Shown: positions 34,903 through 43,633, counted from the stretch's first letter. The stretch is 64,000 nt of DNA from Dyella sp. ASV24 (GCF_016428905.1 NZ_JAELTQ010000002.1:1-64000), one strand, 5' to 3'. Program-made: numbers and translations. The notes: generated by a model not told the origin, from the sequence alone.

Positions 34903-35925
34903 ATGGATATGTTGACTCCCGCCGAGGCGTCGACGCTCGCAGCGCGTCATTGGGGCATTGAGGGTGAGGCTCGGGCGTTGCCTTCCTACGCCGACCAGAA
35001 CTTCCGCATTCGCAGCGATGGCGATGGGTATGTGCTCAAGGTGGCGCATCCCTCGTGGTCGGCACCGGACATCGAGCTGGAAAACCTCGCGATGATGGAA
35101 CTCGCCAGGCGCGAGCCGGCGTTGGGTTGTCCGCGTGTGCAGTACACCGCCAATGGCGAACACCTGCTGGCGCTGAGCGTCGACGGACAGACCTGCCTGG
35201 TGCGCATGTTGAGCTATGTGCCTGGCACGACCTATGCCGAAGCCATCAACAGTCTGCGGCCACACCAATGCGAAACATTGCACGACAGCCTGGGGCAGGC
35301 CGTGGGGCGTCTGACGCGCGGACTGCATGATTTTCGTCACCCTGCCGCCGACCGCTTGCATGACTGGAACATCATGAGTCTGCCGCGGCTGCTGGACGAA
35401 GTCCCCCATATCGAAGATGGCGCATTCCGCGACATCGTGCGTGAGCATGCCACCCGCTTCTGCGACGCCTTGCCGGGATGGCGCGCCACCTTGCCGATAT
35501 CCGTACTCCACAACGATGCCAACGATCTCAACGTCATCGTCGACGACGATGCGCTGGGCGGAAAGCGGGTGAGTGCGGTCATCGACTTTGGCGATATGTG
35601 CACCAGTTTCCGGTTGGCCGACCTGGCCATTGCATGCACTTACGCCATGCAGCACGAGTCCGATCCTGTGGCATGCGCAGGCCGGATCGTCGGTGGCTAT
35701 CTCGCCATGCAGCCCTTGCGACGCAGCGAGCTGGAGCAACTGCACACGTTCATCCTGGCGCGGCTTTGCCACAGCATCCTGATGGCGACACGCGCGCATC
35801 GTGAGCAACCGGACAACCCGTTTGTCCTCGTCTCCCAGCAGGGTGTACGAGGTCTGCTTCGCCAGCTTGTGGGCGTTGAGCCTGACGCCATCGTGCGACC
35901 CTATCTGGAATCGAGCCATGACTGA
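34903..35925 (+). CDS. APH-family small-molecule kinase (hydroxylysine/amino-alcohol kinase-like)
   Basis: This 340-aa aminoglycoside-phosphotransferase-fold kinase has ADQNFRIRSDGDGYVLKVAHP (ATP lysine strand), IELENLAMMELARREP, the catalytic loop SVLHNDANDLNVIVDDD and the metal-binding IDFGDMCTSFRLADLAIACTYAM. ATG 34903 is chosen for the GGGGGA 7 nt upstream. It overlaps the PLP enzyme gene by 8 bp. In characterised pairs of this kind the kinase phosphorylates 5-hydroxylysine and the PLP partner removes phosphate and ammonia, or acts on phosphoethanolamine. The product most likely phosphorylates an amino alcohol before lysis; antibiotic resistance is unlikely given the pairing. Confidence 0.8.
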   Translation: MDMLTPAEASTLAARHWGIEGEARALPSYADQNFRIRSDGDGYVLKVAHPSWSAPDIELENLAMMELARREPALGCPRVQYTANGEHLLALSVDGQTCLVRMLSYVPGTTYAEAINSLRPHQCETLHDSLGQAVGRLTRGLHDFRHPAADRLHDWNIMSLPRLLDEVPHIEDGAFRDIVREHATRFCDALPGWRATLPISVLHNDANDLNVIVDDDALGGKRVSAVIDFGDMCTSFRLADLAIACTYAMQHESDPVACAGRIVGGYLAMQPLRRSELEQLHTFILARLCHSILMATRAHREQPDNPFVLVSQQGVRGLLRQLVGVEPDAIVRPYLESSHD

Positions 35926-37237
35926 CCGAATGACCGCCGCTGTTCCGGTACGCAGTAACGAAGAGATCCTCCGGTTGCGCAAGCAGTACCTGAATCCAAC
36001 CCTGAGCGTCGCCTATCGCGAACCGCTCAAGATCGTTCGCGGTAAGGGCACATGGCTTTACGACCAGCATGGCCAGGGTTACCTCGACATGGTCAACAAC
36101 GTTTGCCACGTGGGCCACTGCCATCCGCGTGTGGTGGCGGCTGGGCAGGCGCAGATGGCGCAACTCAATACCAACACCCGCTACTTGCACGACAACATCG
36201 TGGAGTACGCGCTCCGGCTTATCAGCACGCTGCCTTCGCCGCTGTCGGTAGCCTTCTTCACCAACTCAGGAACGGAGGCTAACGATCTCGCGTTACGGTT
36301 GGCGCGGGCGCACACCCAAGCGAAGGGCGTGGTGGTGATCGATCATGCCTACCATGGCAATTCACCGACGATGGTTGAGCTCAGTCCGTACAAGTTCAAC
36401 GGCAAGGGCGGCGAGGGGCAGTCACCGCATGTCGGCGTACTGCCCATGCCAGACGTCTATCGTGGTTCTATCGATGATGCGCTGGACGCAGGGCACAGGT
36501 ATGGGCGCATGGCGCAACCGGTCATTGACGAGCTGCGTGGGCGCGGCAAAGACACCGCCGTGTTCTTCGGTGAGTCGCTGCTTGGCTGTGGCGGACAGAT
36601 CGTGTTGCCGGACGGCTATCTTCCTGAGGTCTATGCCGAGATACGTGCTGCCGGGGGCGTGTGTCTGGCCGACGAGGTGCAAGTCGGCTTTGGTCGTGCG
36701 GGCGAACACTTCTGGGCGTTCGAGCGGCAGGGCGTTGTGCCCGATATCGTCACTATGGGTAAGCCGATGGGCAACGGTCACCCCATGGGGGCCGTCGTCA
36801 CCACGCCGGAGATCGCCGCGAGCTTCGTCACCGGCATGGAGTACTTCAATACATTCGGCGGCAACCCTGTTTCCTGCGCGATCGCACTGGCCGTGCTCGA
36901 TGTCATCGAAGAAGAGGCGCTGCAGGAGAACGCACAACGCGTGGGCCAGTTCATCATGGATGGCCTGCGTGCGCTGCAGGCGCGCTTTGACGTGATCGGT
37001 GACGTACGCGGCTGTGGCCTGTTCCTGGGCGCCGAATTCGTCACGGATCGTGCAGCCAAGACACCGGACAGGCCGCGCGCCAAAGCCGTGGTGGAGGCGA
37101 TGAAGGCTCGCCATGTGCTGCTGTCCACCGACGGTCCGGACGACAATGTGCTGAAGATCAAGCCGCCGATCGTGTTCAGCCAGGCTAATGCGGAGGAATT
37201 TCTCGGCAAGCTGGAAGAGGCGCTGGGCGGGCTGTAA
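35918..37237 (+). CDS. Class III aminotransferase-fold PLP enzyme (O-phosphoamine phospho-lyase-like)
   Basis: This 439-aa PLP enzyme has YDQHGQGYLDMVNNVCHVGHCHP, FFTNSGTEANDLALRLARAHTQAKGVVVIDHAYHGNS, LADEVQVGFGRAGEHFWAFERQGVVPDIVTMGKPMGNGHPMGAVVTT (the Lys of GKPMGNG binds PLP) and FNTFGGNPVSCAIALAVLDVI. The NNVCHVGHCHP and NTRYLHDN patterns resemble the ethanolamine-phosphate/5-phosphohydroxylysine phospho-lyase branch rather than ordinary transaminases. It starts inside the kinase gene, so the two proteins are made together. It probably converts the phosphorylated amine to an aldehyde, ammonia and phosphate. An omega-aminotransferase is the alternative. Confidence 0.8.
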   Translation: MTDRMTAAVPVRSNEEILRLRKQYLNPTLSVAYREPLKIVRGKGTWLYDQHGQGYLDMVNNVCHVGHCHPRVVAAGQAQMAQLNTNTRYLHDNIVEYALRLISTLPSPLSVAFFTNSGTEANDLALRLARAHTQAKGVVVIDHAYHGNSPTMVELSPYKFNGKGGEGQSPHVGVLPMPDVYRGSIDDALDAGHRYGRMAQPVIDELRGRGKDTAVFFGESLLGCGGQIVLPDGYLPEVYAEIRAAGGVCLADEVQVGFGRAGEHFWAFERQGVVPDIVTMGKPMGNGHPMGAVVTTPEIAASFVTGMEYFNTFGGNPVSCAIALAVLDVIEEEALQENAQRVGQFIMDGLRALQARFDVIGDVRGCGLFLGAEFVTDRAAKTPDRPRAKAVVEAMKARHVLLSTDGPDDNVLKIKPPIVFSQANAEEFLGKLEEALGGL

Positions 37238-37277
37238 GAACCTGTTTGACAGTTTCGCGTGAACTTCTTTCTCTCAC

Positions 37278-37410
37278 CGTCATTCCGGCGCAGGCCGGAA
37301 TCCAGTGGCCTCAGTATCGGGTTTTGGCGAAATAGCTTCAGCGCTTGACCAGCGGTCGCCATCACCCAGCGTGCTCGCTACTGGATTCCGGCCTGCGCCG
37401 GAATGACGAG
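37278..37410. repeat. Second REPIN-like element
   Basis: A left hairpin ATTCCGGC, GCAG loop, GCCGGAAT (around 37282-37301) and a right hairpin ATTCCGGC, CTGC loop, GCCGGAAT (around 37385-37404) are arranged head to head as in the element at 32436-32572. They lie between the convergent PLP-enzyme and GntR-regulator genes. The arms are nearly identical between the two elements while the ~75-bp centre differs. Confidence 0.8.
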
Positions 37411-37465
37411 TGGTGGGAATAGCGGCCTTAAACAGGCATTGATCGCCACCACTGGCGCCGATGTA

Positions 37466-38185
37466 TCAGGAGGCCTTGCGGAGGCTCTTCTTTCGACGCT
37501 TTTCGAGGTTGGCGCGTGAATCCACAATCATGGCCTGCATCGCTTTGCGCGCTGCCTCATGCTGATTACGCCGGATCGCTTCCAGCACCTTTTGGTGATG
37601 CGGCAGCGAATACTTGAAGTTGCCAGCAGTTTCCGCTGAAAGCACAAAGAACATTCCCAGCACGCTCTCAATGACGGAGAACAACGAAATCATCATTTCG
37701 TTGCCGGTCGCCTGAAGCACCGCGTTATGGAAGCTCAGGTCTGCCTTGGCCCACTCTCCGGAATCCCGCGCGGCCTCCATCTGGTGATACGCATGGTCGA
37801 TCTTTGCCAATTGCGCGGCCGTGCGACGACGAGCGGCGGCTGATGCGGCGGCGGGCTCGATGATCTCGCGCATCTCGATCAGCTTCTCGATGAAGTCGTC
37901 GGTGGGCATGGATTCGCAGCGCCAGGAAAGCACGTCGGCGTCGAGCTGGTTCCATGCATCCGTAGGGCGCACGCGCGTGCCGGTTTTCGGTCGCGCTTCG
38001 ATCAAGCCCTTGGCGGAAAGAACCTTGAGTGCCTCGCGCAACGCGTTGCGGCTCACCTGCATGCTTTCTGCAAGAGCGTCCTCGCGCGGCAGTACATCGC
38101 CGGGCTTGAGGTCACCAGCAACGATCCTTGTGCCCAGTTCACGCACGACCTGGCCGTGCAAACTGCGAGCATCCGAAGATTTCAT
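37466..38185 (-). CDS. GntR-family transcriptional regulator, FadR subfamily
   Basis: This 239-aa regulator has an N-terminal winged helix (LHGQVVRELGTRIVAGDLKPGDVLPREDALAESMQVSRNALREALKVLSAKGLIEARPKTGTRV) and an all-helical FCD domain with metal/ligand residues in LIEMREIIEPAAA, ADLSFHNAVLQATGNEMM and LPHHQKVLEAIRRNQHEAARKAM. FadR-type GntR proteins usually respond to sugar acids or other small acids. ATG 38185 gives the complete domain; longer frames extend into non-coding DNA. A possible own -10 (TATAGT) is at 38298-38303 on the minus strand. It sits between a beta-galactosidase and a TonB receptor whose promoters share a 13-bp box. Confidence 0.88.
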   Translation of the reverse strand: MKSSDARSLHGQVVRELGTRIVAGDLKPGDVLPREDALAESMQVSRNALREALKVLSAKGLIEARPKTGTRVRPTDAWNQLDADVLSWRCESMPTDDFIEKLIEMREIIEPAAASAAARRRTAAQLAKIDHAYHQMEAARDSGEWAKADLSFHNAVLQATGNEMMISLFSVIESVLGMFFVLSAETAGNFKYSLPHHQKVLEAIRRNQHEAARKAMQAMIVDSRANLEKRRKKSLRKAS

Positions 38186-38714
38186 GATGGATTTTTCTCC
38201 GCCGGGAGCTTGTCGATAAAAAAATCTGCAGCTTGTTTCGTGCGCTGGGTGCAACCCGGTGCCAGCGCATGCTGCGATGCAACGTCCTTGGGCACGTACT
38301 ATAACCGTTGCCCGAACGAACGTTGCACGACGCGTGACTAGCCACAAGCAGCTGGCGTCCGCCCGACGTGTTAGCGATAACCACGACTCGTCCTTTTCGC
38401 TTGCTTCCCGCGCATCCGGGGTGCGCCTGTGCGCCTTCCGTTTGCGTCGGCATGGTGCAGCGCAACCGCGAAGCAGCCCGATATCCATGACCTTTGACGC
38501 ATAGTTATATAGTAGGACAATTAGAAAAAAGTGCGCTAGGATTTATCCACGCTCCCGGACTGGAGCCCGGCCGAGAGGGTCCGAGGCCATGGCGTGGAGT
38601 GGCGGGAGACCGGTGCGGCGGTGTGACTGACACGGGTGCGCACTGCCGCGGCAAGACCGAACCGCATTCGTAACGCAGGCAACATTCCTAATGTTCCGGG
38701 GAGGAACTTTCGAA
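38186..38714. promoter_or_regulatory. Long divergent promoter region between gntR and the TonB receptor
   Basis: These 529 bp contain no credible gene. The plus-strand side has TTGACG at 38494-38499 and, 16 bp later, GACAAT at 38516-38521 inside the box ATAGTAGGACAAT. A ~190-nt leader then precedes the receptor gene, with GGGGAGGA as its ribosome binding site. The leader is GC-rich with several short inverted repeats, but no known riboswitch was recognised. Confidence 0.5.
38509..38521 (+). promoter_or_regulatory. Operator-like box upstream of the TonB receptor
   Basis: ATAGTAGGACAAT overlaps the probable -10 and matches the box before the GH42 gene (ATGGTAGGATAAT) at 11 of 13 positions in the same orientation relative to transcription. 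It is the likely site through which the neighbouring GntR regulator represses uptake. Confidence 0.6.
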
Positions 38715-41282
38715 ATGAAAGGTTGGAAGAAGATCGACAAGCGCGTGCTGACGGCCGCTATCAGTGCCGTACTGATGACCAGCGCGCTTCACGCGCAGGA
38801 CGCACAGACGCCAACGCCGCCGTCGCAGTCCCCGGCGCCCAAGGCGCAGAACAACGCGTCCGTCGAGCAGCGCCAGCAGGCCGCCTCCGCCGGCAAGACC
38901 GTGCAGAGCCTCGACCAGGTCGTGGTGACGGGTAACTCGACGGCCGGTGGTATCCGCAAGATTGACGCCAGCTATTCGATCACCACGGCGACCCTGCAGC
39001 AGATCAAAGAGCTCAACCCCGTCAGCGTTGCTGACCTTCTGAAGATATCGCCGGGTGTGTACCCGGAGTCCTCGGGCGGTCAGACCGGTGCGAACATTGA
39101 AGTCGCCGGCTTTCCCTCGGACAGTGGTGCTCCCTTCGTCACCATGCAGTTGAACGGTTCTCCGCTGTTTCCCAAATGGGATTACTTCACCGATGCCATG
39201 GTGCGTCTGGATGACACCATCGATCGCTTAGAGGCAGTGCAGGGCGGTACGTCGGTGCTGTATGGCAACGGCCAGCCGGGCATGATTGCCAACTTCATCC
39301 TGCGCGAAGGCAGCAGCAAACCCTCAGGCGACATCGGCGTCACTCTGGGTTCTGAGGGCATGTACCGCATCGATGGCTTCTACGGCTTTCCGATCGGCAA
39401 GGACAGTGGCTGGTACGGCAGCATTGGCGGCTTCTGGCGCAAGTCCGATGGCGTGCGCGATCCGCAGTTCGCCGCTGACAAGGGCGGCCAGCTCACCGCG
39501 ACGCTGAGCCATGACCTCGACCACGGCTCGATCATGTTCTTCGCGCGTGTGCTGAAGGACAAGAACCAGTGGGTCACCGATACGCCCATTCTGAACCCCT
39601 CCGCCGGTCAGTTCTCGGCGTACCCGAACTTCAGTCCGCTGACGGGTACGTTCGGGAGCAATGCCGATCGACGCATGTTCCTCCAGCTCGATCCGTGCAA
39701 CGGCGCAGGTTGTTCGCCGACCGGTCAGAACATCGACATGGCCAATGGTCAGGGCGGCAACGTTCGTATGTTCGGCGCCAACCTGGATCTGGATTGGGAT
39801 AACGGCTGGTCGCTGTCGGACAAGCTGTTCTTCACCACGGGTGACATGGACACCACGGCGTTCTACAGCACCGGCGCCAACCCGGACACGCTGGCGAACA
39901 CCATTGCCGGTATGGCCTCGTCGTTCGGCCTGCCGTCCAATCTCGCGGCAACCGCCACGTACACCAATGGCAAGCCGGCGAACATGAACGAGAACGTCAC
40001 CATCCAGAACCCGGAATACATCCACAAGAAGATCAACTCGGTCAGCAACGAGTTTCGTTTGAGCAAGGAGCTGTTCGAGGGCAATACGCTCACGTTCGGC
40101 AATTACACGGCGATGTACTCCGAGCACCACACCGAAGAAGACGGCCTGAACATGCTGATGCAGGCCCAGAACAACCCGAACCCGATCGTGGTCAACATGA
40201 CCGACGGCGTGAACAACTACGCGTTGACCGATAACCAGGGCCTGTTCTGGAATTCCCAGCCGCAGCCGTGGATGGCGTTCAACGAGAGCTGGCATGCCAC
40301 CACTTGGGCGTTCTATCTGGCGGACGTGTGGAACGTGGGCAACTGGCGCTTCGACGGCGGCATGCGCATCCAGCATGACGATATCGGTGGCTGGTTCCAG
40401 AACACCGCGTCGGGCGATCTCGATAACAACGCGTACACCGTTTACAACAACAACGCCGAGTACCTGATCGACAGCAAGCAGCATCCGTCCAGCTCGCGTA
40501 GCGCGCCGTCGTGGACGCTCGGTGCGAACTACACGTTCAACGATCACATGAGCGCTTACGCGCGCGTCAACGACGGCGTGTTCCTGCCGGGCTTCGACGA
40601 CGTGGTGAATCTCGATCACCCGCCGATCGAGAAAATCCACAACATGGAAGTGGGCTTCAAGTACCAGTCGCCGTGGATCTTCGCGGACGTATCAGCCTAT
40701 CGCCGCCTGTTCCATGGCATTCCGTACTCCATCGATCTGCCTACCGGTCAGATCAACCTGGTGTATGGCTCGGTGACCAAGGGCGTCAATGCTGCCGTGA
40801 CGGTCAAGCCGTTCGAGAACTTCTCCGTTGCGCTCAGCGGCAACTACATGGATGGCCATTACTCCGACTACGAGGGTTGCGTGCCGTACGTGGCGCAGGA
40901 TGGCAGCCAGCAGTGCGGCGCGATCAGCGGCAAGCAGATCGACCGCCAGCCGAAGGTGCAGTACCGCCTGACGCCGGGTTACCTGATTCCCACCAGTTGG
41001 GGCAGCCTGAAGTTCTGGCTGACCTACGAATACGTGGGTACCCGTTACGGCGACCAGCTCAACCAGCAGCCGCTCGGCCATTACTACGACTTCAGCGCTG
41101 GCGCGATGGCCAACATCGGCAAGAACTGGGTGGTGACTCTGCGAGGCACCAACCTCACCAACGAGATCGGCATCACCGAAGGCAATGCGCGCCTGTTCGG
41201 TTTCGCGAGCGGCGGTGGTGTGATTCTCGCCCGCTCGATCGAAGGGCGTGAGGTCAACCTGCAGGTCAAGTACCAGTTCTGA
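38715..41282 (+). CDS. TonB-dependent outer-membrane receptor
   Basis: This 855-aa receptor has a signal peptide (RVLTAAISAVLMTSALHAQ), a Gln/Pro/Ala-rich N-terminal stretch, the TonB-box-like LDQVVVTGN, a plug domain (SVADLLKISPGVYPESSG, VTMQLNGSPLF, DDTIDRLEAVQGGTSVLYGNGQPGMIANFILREG) and a beta barrel ending in VNLQVKYQF with the terminal aromatic needed for barrel assembly. ATG 38715 is preferred for its GGGGAGGA site. Given the glycosidases on either side and the shared operator, its ligand is probably an oligosaccharide rather than a siderophore. The GH63-like gene follows on the same strand after a 14-bp-stem hairpin. Confidence 0.92.
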   Translation: MKGWKKIDKRVLTAAISAVLMTSALHAQDAQTPTPPSQSPAPKAQNNASVEQRQQAASAGKTVQSLDQVVVTGNSTAGGIRKIDASYSITTATLQQIKELNPVSVADLLKISPGVYPESSGGQTGANIEVAGFPSDSGAPFVTMQLNGSPLFPKWDYFTDAMVRLDDTIDRLEAVQGGTSVLYGNGQPGMIANFILREGSSKPSGDIGVTLGSEGMYRIDGFYGFPIGKDSGWYGSIGGFWRKSDGVRDPQFAADKGGQLTATLSHDLDHGSIMFFARVLKDKNQWVTDTPILNPSAGQFSAYPNFSPLTGTFGSNADRRMFLQLDPCNGAGCSPTGQNIDMANGQGGNVRMFGANLDLDWDNGWSLSDKLFFTTGDMDTTAFYSTGANPDTLANTIAGMASSFGLPSNLAATATYTNGKPANMNENVTIQNPEYIHKKINSVSNEFRLSKELFEGNTLTFGNYTAMYSEHHTEEDGLNMLMQAQNNPNPIVVNMTDGVNNYALTDNQGLFWNSQPQPWMAFNESWHATTWAFYLADVWNVGNWRFDGGMRIQHDDIGGWFQNTASGDLDNNAYTVYNNNAEYLIDSKQHPSSSRSAPSWTLGANYTFNDHMSAYARVNDGVFLPGFDDVVNLDHPPIEKIHNMEVGFKYQSPWIFADVSAYRRLFHGIPYSIDLPTGQINLVYGSVTKGVNAAVTVKPFENFSVALSGNYMDGHYSDYEGCVPYVAQDGSQQCGAISGKQIDRQPKVQYRLTPGYLIPTSWGSLKFWLTYEYVGTRYGDQLNQQPLGHYYDFSAGAMANIGKNWVVTLRGTNLTNEIGITEGNARLFGFASGGGVILARSIEGREVNLQVKYQF

Positions 41283-41322
41283 TGAATCGGCTGGTGCCCT
41301 GCATGGGACATGGCTAGTCTGC

Positions 41323-41354
41323 AAAGCGCCGGTTGCGAGAGCAGCCGGCGCTTT
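41323..41354. terminator. GNRA-loop hairpin between the receptor and GH63-like genes
   Basis: AAAGCGCCGG (41323-41332) pairs with CCGGCGCTTT (41345-41354). The stem continues inward to a 14-bp helix with one wobble, closed by a GAGA tetraloop. Only three T residues end it, so it may be a leaky terminator that lowers expression of the downstream enzyme, or a mRNA-stabilising structure. Confidence 0.6.
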
Positions 41355-41413
41355 GTGCATGTGCGGCGCACGCGTCGCATATAAACAGATCGACGCAACA
41401 GGAGCGTTACGTG

Positions 41414-43456
41414 ATGGGTTTTCGTACCAGGCATCCTCATCTTGCTGCGCTGGCTTTTGCGCTGGCGCTTGCAGGGCTCGGCCAAAGCAACGCCATGGCC
41501 GAGGATGCGGCAAGCGCCGATGCGCCGTACCTCGACATGCTGGATATGCATGGCCTGCCCAAGACGCCGGGCGACCGCAGCTTCAATATCTTCTTCGATG
41601 CAGGTGCATGGCATGGTTACAGCCTGCCGCCGTCGGACGATGCTTCGTCCGGCTTCGTCGGTCCGTTCGTGCATAGCCTTGCTGGCGGGCAGTGGACCGG
41701 TGCGCGCTTTGCTGCTCTGGCTCTGCGTGATGCGAAAAGCGGTAAGGCGGTGGCACTTACGCCTGGGGCGTCGCATGCCGGGCCAGGTTTCCTCATGCGT
41801 GACTTTACGGCGCCGGGTTTGACGATACGCGAGACGCTGTTCTTCGCTGACTCGTCACGAGCTGTCGCAAGGATCGAGATGACTGCGACTGATGCACGCG
41901 CCGTCGAGCTTTCCATCGAAGGCAACACCTTCCATGCCAATGGCTCTCGCCTTAGCAAGGATGGCGGCGCCGTCGTGCAGGCCTTCGCTAAATCATCGTC
42001 GCGACTGGTGACTGCGTTGCATGCATCAGCGGGCGGGTCGGGAAGCGCTACCGTGAGCGGTGATCGCTACACCATTGCCCTTGCGCAACCCCTGCACCTC
42101 GCGGCCGGGCAGGCCGTGAGCGTGTTTGTCGACCAGACGCTGCTTTACGACGCTAGTGCGCAAGCCCCGACCATGGACGATGTAGCGGCCTGGTCGGCAA
42201 ACCGCGAGCGCTGGGCGGGCTATCTGAAAACCGTCCCCGCCTATCACTTGCAAGGTGTTGCCGACGATGTCGCTCGTCGGGTCGCGGCCAAAGCCATGAT
42301 CATCATGTTGGGTAACTGGCGTGCTGCACGTGGCGACCTGCATCACGACGGTGTCATTCCCTCGTACTCCAATCCCGACTTCAATGGCTTCTGGGCCTGG
42401 GATTCGTGGAAGCATGCTGCAGCGCTGGCGCTGTTTGCTCCGGACCTGGCGCGCGATCAGATGCGCACCATGTTCGACTATCAGGCACCGGACGGCATGG
42501 TTCCCGATTGTGTGTTCCTCGGCAAGGCAGAGAACAATTGGCGTGACACCAAGCCACCGCTCGCGACGTGGGCAACGTTGGCGATCTATCACGCCACCGG
42601 TGATCGCGCGTTCGTCGCCGAGATGTACGACAAGTTGGTGCGCTACCACCGCTGGTGGTTCCAGGCGCGCGATCACGATCACGATGGCTTGGCCGAATTT
42701 GGCGCCACCGACGGCACGCGGATTGCCGCGGCGTGGGAGAGCGGCATGGACAATGCGGTGCGTTTCGATGGCGCCAGCATGATTCGCAACGGCGAGGGTG
42801 CGTGGTCGCTCAATCAGGAGTCGGTGGATCTCAACGCCTACCTGTATCGTGAAAAGCTCGAGCTGGCCGAGTTGGCCGATGTGCTCGGCAAAACGTCGGA
42901 CCAATCCATGTGGCTGAAGGAAGCAGCGGAGATGAAGCCGCTGATCCAGCAGCGGATGTTCGACCCCGCGGCTGGCTATTTCTTCGACGTGCGCCTGCCG
43001 AGCCATGAGCCCGTGCGCGTCTACGGCTCGGAGGGTTGGGCGCCGTTGTGGGCGGGCGTCGCAACAGCGGAGCAGGCCAAGGCGGTCAGTCGCGTGATGC
43101 TCGATCCGAACAAATTCGCCACCGTGATGCCTTTCCCTACATTGGCCAAGGACGACCCGCATTTCTCACCGATCAAGGGATATTGGCGCGGACCGGTGTG
43201 GATGGATCAGGCGTACTTCGGCGTCGAAGCTCTCCGGCACTACGGCTTCCGTAGCGAAGCCGACGACATGGCGCGCAGGCTGGTACTCAACGCCCAGGGC
43301 CTGACCGGGCAGGGGACAACCTACGAAAACTATGATCCGCTGACCGGGCACGGCTACCAGTCGCCCAACTTCAGCTGGTCCGCAGCCAGCTACCTGATGA
43401 TGTTGCATGAGGGCGGCGATGCGTCGACGCCTGTTCAGGGCGAAGCTCGCCCCTGA
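41414..43456 (+). CDS. Secreted glycoside hydrolase, GH63/GH37-like (alpha-glucosidase or trehalase type)
   Basis: This 680-aa protein has a signal peptide (HPHLAALAFALALAGLGQSNAMAE). The C-terminal (alpha/alpha)6 barrel has the motifs of the GH63/GH37/GH15 fold: PDFNGFWAWDSWKHAAAL (general-acid Asp), WESGMDNAVRFDG, EGWAPLWAG and GYWRGPVWMDQAYFGVEAL followed by GQGTTYENYDPLTGHG. The N-terminal beta domain resembles that of E. coli YgjK-type GH63 enzymes. It would cleave an alpha-linked disaccharide or oligosaccharide in the periplasm. AGGAG lies 9 nt before ATG 41414; an adjacent GTG at 41411 is possible. It is the last gene of the receptor unit, ending before a strong terminator. Confidence 0.85.
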   Translation: MGFRTRHPHLAALAFALALAGLGQSNAMAEDAASADAPYLDMLDMHGLPKTPGDRSFNIFFDAGAWHGYSLPPSDDASSGFVGPFVHSLAGGQWTGARFAALALRDAKSGKAVALTPGASHAGPGFLMRDFTAPGLTIRETLFFADSSRAVARIEMTATDARAVELSIEGNTFHANGSRLSKDGGAVVQAFAKSSSRLVTALHASAGGSGSATVSGDRYTIALAQPLHLAAGQAVSVFVDQTLLYDASAQAPTMDDVAAWSANRERWAGYLKTVPAYHLQGVADDVARRVAAKAMIIMLGNWRAARGDLHHDGVIPSYSNPDFNGFWAWDSWKHAAALALFAPDLARDQMRTMFDYQAPDGMVPDCVFLGKAENNWRDTKPPLATWATLAIYHATGDRAFVAEMYDKLVRYHRWWFQARDHDHDGLAEFGATDGTRIAAAWESGMDNAVRFDGASMIRNGEGAWSLNQESVDLNAYLYREKLELAELADVLGKTSDQSMWLKEAAEMKPLIQQRMFDPAAGYFFDVRLPSHEPVRVYGSEGWAPLWAGVATAEQAKAVSRVMLDPNKFATVMPFPTLAKDDPHFSPIKGYWRGPVWMDQAYFGVEALRHYGFRSEADDMARRLVLNAQGLTGQGTTYENYDPLTGHGYQSPNFSWSAASYLMMLHEGGDASTPVQGEARP

Positions 43457-43489
43457 GTCTGCACAACAAGAATGCCTCGCGTGGGCTGA

Positions 43490-43521
43490 CCGAGGTGCGA
43501 GTAATCGCACCTCGGTTTTTT
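43490..43521 (+). terminator. Rho-independent terminator after the GH63-like gene
   Basis: CCGAGGTGCGA (43490-43500) and TCGCACCTCGG (43505-43515) form a perfect 11-bp stem with a GTAA loop followed by six T residues, a textbook intrinsic terminator. Confidence 0.93.
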
Positions 43522-43588
43522 GTCTCGGGGTGGTGCGGTTCCGGCCGATCACGCCTTGGGGCGGATTATTCAGGCCCTGGAAAAGAAG

Positions 43589-43618
43589 AAGGCCCTGAAA
43601 GCAAGCTTTCAGGGCCTT
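43589..43618 (-). terminator. Terminator downstream of tRNA-Pro
   Basis: AAGGCCCTGAAAG (43589-43601) and CTTTCAGGGCCTT (43606-43618) form a 13-bp perfect stem with a 4-nt loop. On the minus strand it is followed by CTTCTTTTCC. It lies 15 bp beyond the 3' end of the tRNA gene. Confidence 0.85.
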
Positions 43619-43633
43619 GACTACTTCGAATTT

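Noticed and set aside
33593-34915. A 440-codon plus-strand open frame opposite the GH42 gene
   Set aside because: The GH42 motifs and signal peptide are on the minus strand. The plus-strand product has no recognisable features.
34903-35925. Reading the APH-fold kinase as an aminoglycoside-resistance gene
   Set aside because: Its 8-bp overlap with a PLP phospho-lyase-like gene points to amino-alcohol metabolism, and there is no mobile element or resistance context.
39324-40640. A 438-codon minus-strand open frame inside the TonB receptor gene
   Set aside because: The plus strand has an unmistakable receptor. The antisense product is Arg/Val/His-rich without motifs, as expected of a high-GC shadow frame.
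42026-43162. A 378-codon minus-strand frame inside the GH63-like gene
   Set aside because: It is the complement of a gene with signal peptide and catalytic motifs and shows no coding evidence of its own.
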